Of a stretch of DNA of 7,893 nt, positions 5,626-7,893 are shown piece by piece; positions within the stretch are counted from its first letter, which is position 1, and each line of letters begins with the position of its first letter. A program made the translations under genes and the position numbers. Source of the DNA: Gammaproteobacteria bacterium (GTDB taxonomy: Bacteria > Pseudomonadota > Gammaproteobacteria > Chromatiales > Chromatiaceae). The notes under the pieces were generated by a model. It made no database searches and had not been told where the DNA came from. It saw nothing but the letters and a program-made list of their open reading frames with translations. The stretch lies in assembly GCA_030594925.1 (NCBI GenBank), contig JAUVEG010000052.1, forward strand, positions 1 to 7,893. The letters run 5' to 3'.

Positions 5626-5648
5626 GGGAAAGGGTTGGAGTGAGAGTG
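5626..5648. repeat. Degenerate copy of the 37-59 repeat
   Basis: GGGAAAGGGTTGGAGTGAGA and the next three bases match the reverse complement of 37-59 at 18 of 23 positions. It lies in the divergent spacer between cytochrome c4 and the S1-domain gene. It lacks the hairpin half seen at 63-71. Confidence 0.45.
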
Positions 5649-5663
5649 AAGAGACACCAACAA

Positions 5664-5698
5664 CCTAAAACTTAATACCTAATACTTAAAACCTAACA
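5664..5698. repeat. Five tandem AT-rich heptamers (consensus CYTAAWA)
   Basis: Reading from 5664 the units are CCTAAAA, CTTAATA, CCTAATA, CTTAAAA and CCTAACA, followed by one C and the ATG at 5700. As 14-mers, the first two blocks agree at 12 of 14 positions. The period of 7 and the C/T alternation are plain in the sequence. The array fills the whole region where a Shine-Dalgarno would be expected for the downstream gene. Confidence 0.8.
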
Positions 5699-5699
5699 C

Positions 5700-6587
5700 A
5701 TGCTAAACATCGGAAAAATCAATCATTTACAGATGGTCAAATCTGTCGACTTCGGCATCTATCTCGATGGTGAAGAGGCCGGTGAAATCCTGCTACCCTC
5801 CCGCTATGTGCCCGCAGAGTGCACACCGGGCGACTCTCTGGAGGTCTTTATCTACCGGGATTCCGAAGACCGCCTGATTGCCACCACGGAAACACCCTAC
5901 GCCATGGTGGATCAGTGCGCCTACCTGAAAGTGGTCGCCATCAACAGGATCGGCGCTTTTCTCGACTGGGGACTGCCCAAGGATCTGCTGGTCCCTTTTA
6001 GCGAGCAACACAAACCGATGCAGGTCGATTACTCCTATGTCGTCTATCTCTACCTCGACGGAGAGACAAACCGCATTGCGGCATCCACAAGGCTATATGA
6101 CCACCTGAGTGAAAAGTCTTTCTATTTCAAACCGCAGCAGGCGGTTGATCTGTTGATCAGCAATCGCACCGAGATGGGTTACCAGGCCGTTGTCGATGGC
6201 ACGCACCTGGGATTGATCTACAGCAACGAGATCTTCCAGCCGCTGAAAATCGGGCAGAGACTCCGCGGCCACATCAAGCAGATTCGTCCCGACCAGAAGA
6301 TCGATCTGTGTTTACAGCTGGATGACCAGCAGACACGTAATGTACTGGCGCACCGTATTCTCGACTACTTGCAAGCCCATGACGGCACATCGACCCTGAC
6401 AGACAAAAGTCCCCCTGAAGCAATCTACAAGGCCTTTGGCGTGAGCAAGAAAAAGTACAAAAAAGAGCTCGGAGGGCTCTACAGAAGCAAGCGTATTCTC
6501 ATTGAAAAAGAGAAGATCACACTGCTTCCACACGCGGAAAAAGCGGATACCCCCACATCTCCCTGGGATCAGAATAAAAAATCGTAG
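5700..6587 (+). CDS. cvfB: CvfB/YitL-like S1-domain RNA-binding protein
   Basis: This 295-residue cytoplasmic protein matches the CvfB (YitL) architecture: three S1-like OB folds and a C-terminal winged helix. S1-1 is about 1-63 (IGKINHLQMVKSVDFGIYLD then GEILLPSRYVP). S1-2 is about 70-135 (AYLKVVAINRIGAFLDWGLP, KDLLVPFSEQ). S1-3 is about 145-209 (GYQAVVDGTHLGLIYSNEIF, LKIGQRLRGHIKQIRPD, KIDLCLQ). The winged helix is about 214-277 (LDYLQAHDGTSTLTDKSPPE, AIYKAFGVSKKKYKKELGGL). CvfB affects virulence-factor expression in Staphylococcus and binds RNA; the role in proteobacteria is not defined. The start at 5700 is fixed by the family N-terminus, although no Shine-Dalgarno is visible and heptamer repeats run up to the ATG. 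A basic, Pro/Ser-containing tail ends the protein. It is followed by the vapBC promoter with no clear terminator between. The symbol is by family resemblance. Confidence 0.88.
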   Translation: MLNIGKINHLQMVKSVDFGIYLDGEEAGEILLPSRYVPAECTPGDSLEVFIYRDSEDRLIATTETPYAMVDQCAYLKVVAINRIGAFLDWGLPKDLLVPFSEQHKPMQVDYSYVVYLYLDGETNRIAASTRLYDHLSEKSFYFKPQQAVDLLISNRTEMGYQAVVDGTHLGLIYSNEIFQPLKIGQRLRGHIKQIRPDQKIDLCLQLDDQQTRNVLAHRILDYLQAHDGTSTLTDKSPPEAIYKAFGVSKKKYKKELGGLYRSKRILIEKEKITLLPHAEKADTPTSPWDQNKKS

Positions 6588-6633
6588 TCAGCTATAAGCT
6601 CCGCGCATTGCGCCGCATGTAACGCGTTGGCGC

Positions 6634-6662
6634 TTGACAAAAAACATCGATACTCTTATCGT
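6634..6662 (+). promoter_or_regulatory. Sigma-70 promoter of vapBC
   Basis: A perfect TTGACA (6634-6639), a 17-nt spacer and TATCGT (6657-6662, 4 of 6) make a standard promoter, with transcription starting near 6669 and a leader of about 27 nt to the GTG at 6696. An inverted repeat, CGATA (6648-6652) and TATCG (6657-6661), overlaps the -10 box, and a further TATCG lies at 6676-6680. Type II antitoxins usually repress their own operon, so these are reasonable operator candidates. Confidence 0.65.
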
Positions 6663-6682
6663 AATACCGAATGCATATCGAC

Positions 6683-6687
6683 AGGAG
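6683..6687 (+). promoter_or_regulatory. Ribosome-binding site deciding the vapB start
   Basis: AGGAG lies 8 nt before the GTG at 6696. It fixes the start of the antitoxin there rather than at an upstream TTG (6627), which would lie before the promoter and add 23 unrelated residues. Confidence 0.8.
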
Positions 6688-6695
6688 AAAAGAGA

Positions 6696-6902
6696 GTGTT
6701 AAGTGTCAAAGTATCACCTAAATTCCAGGTTGTTATCCCTAAAGAAATCAGAGAGTCGATGCACCTGTCACCTGGTCAGCGAATGCAGGTTGTTCAATAC
6801 GAAAACAGGATTGAACTTATCCCTGAAAGAGATATAGGCGAACTTGAAGGCTTTCTTAAAGGTATTAATACAACATTCAGCAGAGAAGAAGACAGGCTAT
6901 GA
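6696..6902 (+). CDS. vapB: AbrB/SpoVT-family antitoxin VapB
   Basis: This is a 68-residue antitoxin. The N-terminal swapped-hairpin AbrB domain (about 1-45) shows the standard pattern VSPKFQVVIPKEIRESMHLS (6-25), PGQRMQVVQYENRIELIP (26-43). The C-terminal tail (about 46-68, ELEGFLKGINTTFSREEDRL) is probably the segment that wraps around and inhibits the toxin. The dimer should bind operator DNA and repress its own promoter; the inverted repeat over the -10 box is the candidate site. The start is a GTG with AGGAG 8 nt upstream. Its stop codon overlaps the toxin start in ATGA, so the two are translationally coupled. The base composition is AT-richer than the flanking genes, consistent with acquisition as a module. 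The AbrB type is one of several antitoxin folds found with PIN toxins. Confidence 0.93.
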   Translation: MLSVKVSPKFQVVIPKEIRESMHLSPGQRMQVVQYENRIELIPERDIGELEGFLKGINTTFSREEDRL

Positions 6903-7273
6903 ATGTCGTAGATACTTCAGGGTGGCTTGAATACTTTGAAGGTGGTCGGAATGCCAGGAAATTTTCTACTCCTATAAAGGAGACCGAAGAGCTCGTAGTG
7001 CCAACCATATGCATCTATGAAATATCAAAAGTAATACTTCGGGAAAGTGATGAAAACCATTTATTACAAGCTCTTGCAGCAATTCAAAAAGGACAGATTG
7101 TCGCCCTGACTCCCTCTATAGCAGCCGCCGCTGCAAAGGTCAGCTTAAAACACAAGTTGCCAATGGTGGACAGCATCATTTATACAACAGCCAAATTCTG
7201 TAATGCTACAGTATGGACGCAAGACGTTGATTTCGAAGGTCTGCCAAACGTCAACTACATACCAAAACATTAG
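6899..7273 (+). CDS. vapC: PIN-domain ribonuclease toxin VapC
   Basis: This 124-residue protein is a single PIN domain. The expected acidic metal-binding residues are all visible: D5 in VVDTSGW, E41 in IYEISK, D91 in MVDSIIYTTA and D109 or D111 in TQDVDF. VapC toxins are Mg2+/Mn2+-dependent endoribonucleases, usually cutting initiator tRNA, other tRNAs or the sarcin-ricin loop of 23S rRNA; the target here cannot be read from sequence. The intact residues suggest it is active. It overlaps vapB by 4 nt (ATGA). Its TAG stop (7271-7273) overlaps the TAA stop of the convergent transglutaminase gene, so there is no room for a terminator between them. Two sample stretches, 6961-7020 and 7021-7080, have 25 and 20 G/C of 60, against 37 of 60 at 7501-7560 in the neighbour, which points to horizontal acquisition. 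Confidence 0.94.
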   Translation: MNVVDTSGWLEYFEGGRNARKFSTPIKETEELVVPTICIYEISKVILRESDENHLLQALAAIQKGQIVALTPSIAAAAAKVSLKHKLPMVDSIIYTTAKFCNATVWTQDVDFEGLPNVNYIPKH

Positions 7274-7893
7274 GCGCGAAAACTACGCACCAGCCGGTGC
7301 AACTCGCTTTTGTCGTGCGTATCACTCTCTCGACCATAGCGCAATGCGTTGTAAAGGCTGATGATTTCATCAACTGCCGCCTTCAAATCCGGGCGCTGCA
7401 GAATAATGCGCTGCGCATAGTTATCGGCTGCTTCATAGGGCAAACGGGCGATCCCCCTTGCGGCCATGCGTGAGCAAAAACGCAAATAATCAGCCTGTAC
7501 AGGATCCACGCGCACCCGCCCCCGATACCAGAGCAGCGCTGCGATCAGGGATATCAACATCAGCATCGATGCGACGATGGCGATGGCTGCGCCTTTTGCG
7601 AAGCCGAGACCGAGCAGATCCATGATGCGCCCCTGCTTCTGCCTGGAATATCCCAATACCCAGCGATGCCATGATGCATTGACGGCATCCCTCCCGAGGC
7701 GAAACTGCCGCGCCAGCCTTTTTAAAAAACCGGATTGCGCCAGGCTGAACTTAATCGGGCTGCCGATGATGCCGGCATCATCAAAATCAATCTCAAACGG
7801 ACGTTCGACACGCTCCGGCGCGACTGCCGCCGTGGGATCGATGCGCACCCACCCCTCCCCTTCGAGCCACACCTCTGCCCAGGCGTGGGCGTC
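7270..7893 (-). CDS. tgpA: TgpA-like transglutaminase membrane protein, C-terminal part (partial)
   Basis: The 5' end lies beyond the window; 207 C-terminal codons are present. Reading from the edge, DAHAWAEVWLEGEGWVRIDP contains the conserved transglutaminase-core His (H3) and Asp (D19); the catalytic Cys would lie outside. Next comes a juxtamembrane region with the family-like WHRWVLGYSRQKQ, one transmembrane helix at about 101-123 (AAIAIVASMLMLISLIAALLW), and a cytoplasmic DUF4129-like tail (DYLRFCSRMAARGIARLPYE, YAQRIILQRPDLKAAVDEI). This matches the TgpA architecture, where N-terminal membrane helices (DUF3488) precede a periplasmic transglutaminase domain. Pseudomonas TgpA is essential, with an unknown substrate. 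Such genes usually follow a MoxR ATPase and a DUF58 protein, which should lie to the right of this window. The gene ends in a 4-nt convergent overlap with vapC. Confidence 0.88.
   Translation of the reverse strand, partial: DAHAWAEVWLEGEGWVRIDPTAAVAPERVERPFEIDFDDAGIIGSPIKFSLAQSGFLKRLARQFRLGRDAVNASWHRWVLGYSRQKQGRIMDLLGLGFAKGAAIAIVASMLMLISLIAALLWYRGRVRVDPVQADYLRFCSRMAARGIARLPYEAADNYAQRIILQRPDLKAAVDEIISLYNALRYGRESDTHDKSELHRLVRSFRA

Noticed and set aside
6627..6695. Longer vapB from an upstream TTG
   Set aside because: It would begin upstream of the -35 box and the ribosome-binding site. The GTG at 6696 fits the AbrB domain start.
1..7893. CRISPR array, tRNA, rRNA or insertion sequence
   Set aside because: I looked for regularly spaced direct repeats, tRNA cloverleaf motifs and transposase-like proteins, and saw none. 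The only period-regular array is the 35-nt heptamer tract.

Overview
The window looks like a chromosomal segment of a gammaproteobacterium. The support is an ExeA/GspB pair, a diheme cytochrome c4, TcdA, a TgpA-type transglutaminase membrane protein and a CvfB/YitL-like S1 protein. The mix, with several short dispersed intergenic repeats, would fit an environmental, perhaps Chromatiales-like sulfur-oxidising lineage, but the genus cannot be fixed from sequence alone. Genes are mostly around 50-60 % GC by eye; the vapBC pair is clearly lower.

Layout. Positions 1-112 are an edge region with two dispersed-repeat motifs and no supportable gene. From 4620 down to 113 five genes run on the minus strand: exeA-like ATPase (4620-2665), gspB (2662-1919, 2 nt after exeA), tcdA (1774-974), a small conserved-type protein (775-584) and a thioredoxin (484-113). 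A 79-bp inverted-repeat element lies between gspB and tcdA, and a strong hairpin terminator lies between the small protein and the thioredoxin. Next is a 281-nt spacer with an extended -10 promoter for exeA, a repeat and the cytochrome c4 terminator. Cytochrome c4 (5507-4902, minus) is divergent from a CvfB-like RNA-binding protein (5700-6587, plus). A vapBC toxin-antitoxin operon with its own promoter follows (6696-7273, plus). The window closes with the C-terminal part of a tgpA-like gene on the minus strand (7893-7270), whose stop codon overlaps that of vapC.

How the genes fit together. ExeA and GspB are an inner-membrane pair known in Aeromonas-type systems to help the type II secretion secretin assemble across peptidoglycan. 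Thioredoxin and cytochrome c4 are redox housekeeping proteins, TcdA completes a tRNA modification (ct6A), and VapBC is an independent stress or maintenance module. No single pathway links the whole window.

I did not find a convincing undescribed system. The items most worth a second look are five tandem heptamers directly abutting the cvfB start codon with no visible Shine-Dalgarno, a C39-like domain in ExeA whose catalytic Cys appears replaced by Tyr, the vapBC insertion with overlapping convergent stop codons, and a small uncharacterised protein with two similar aromatic/glycine motifs.
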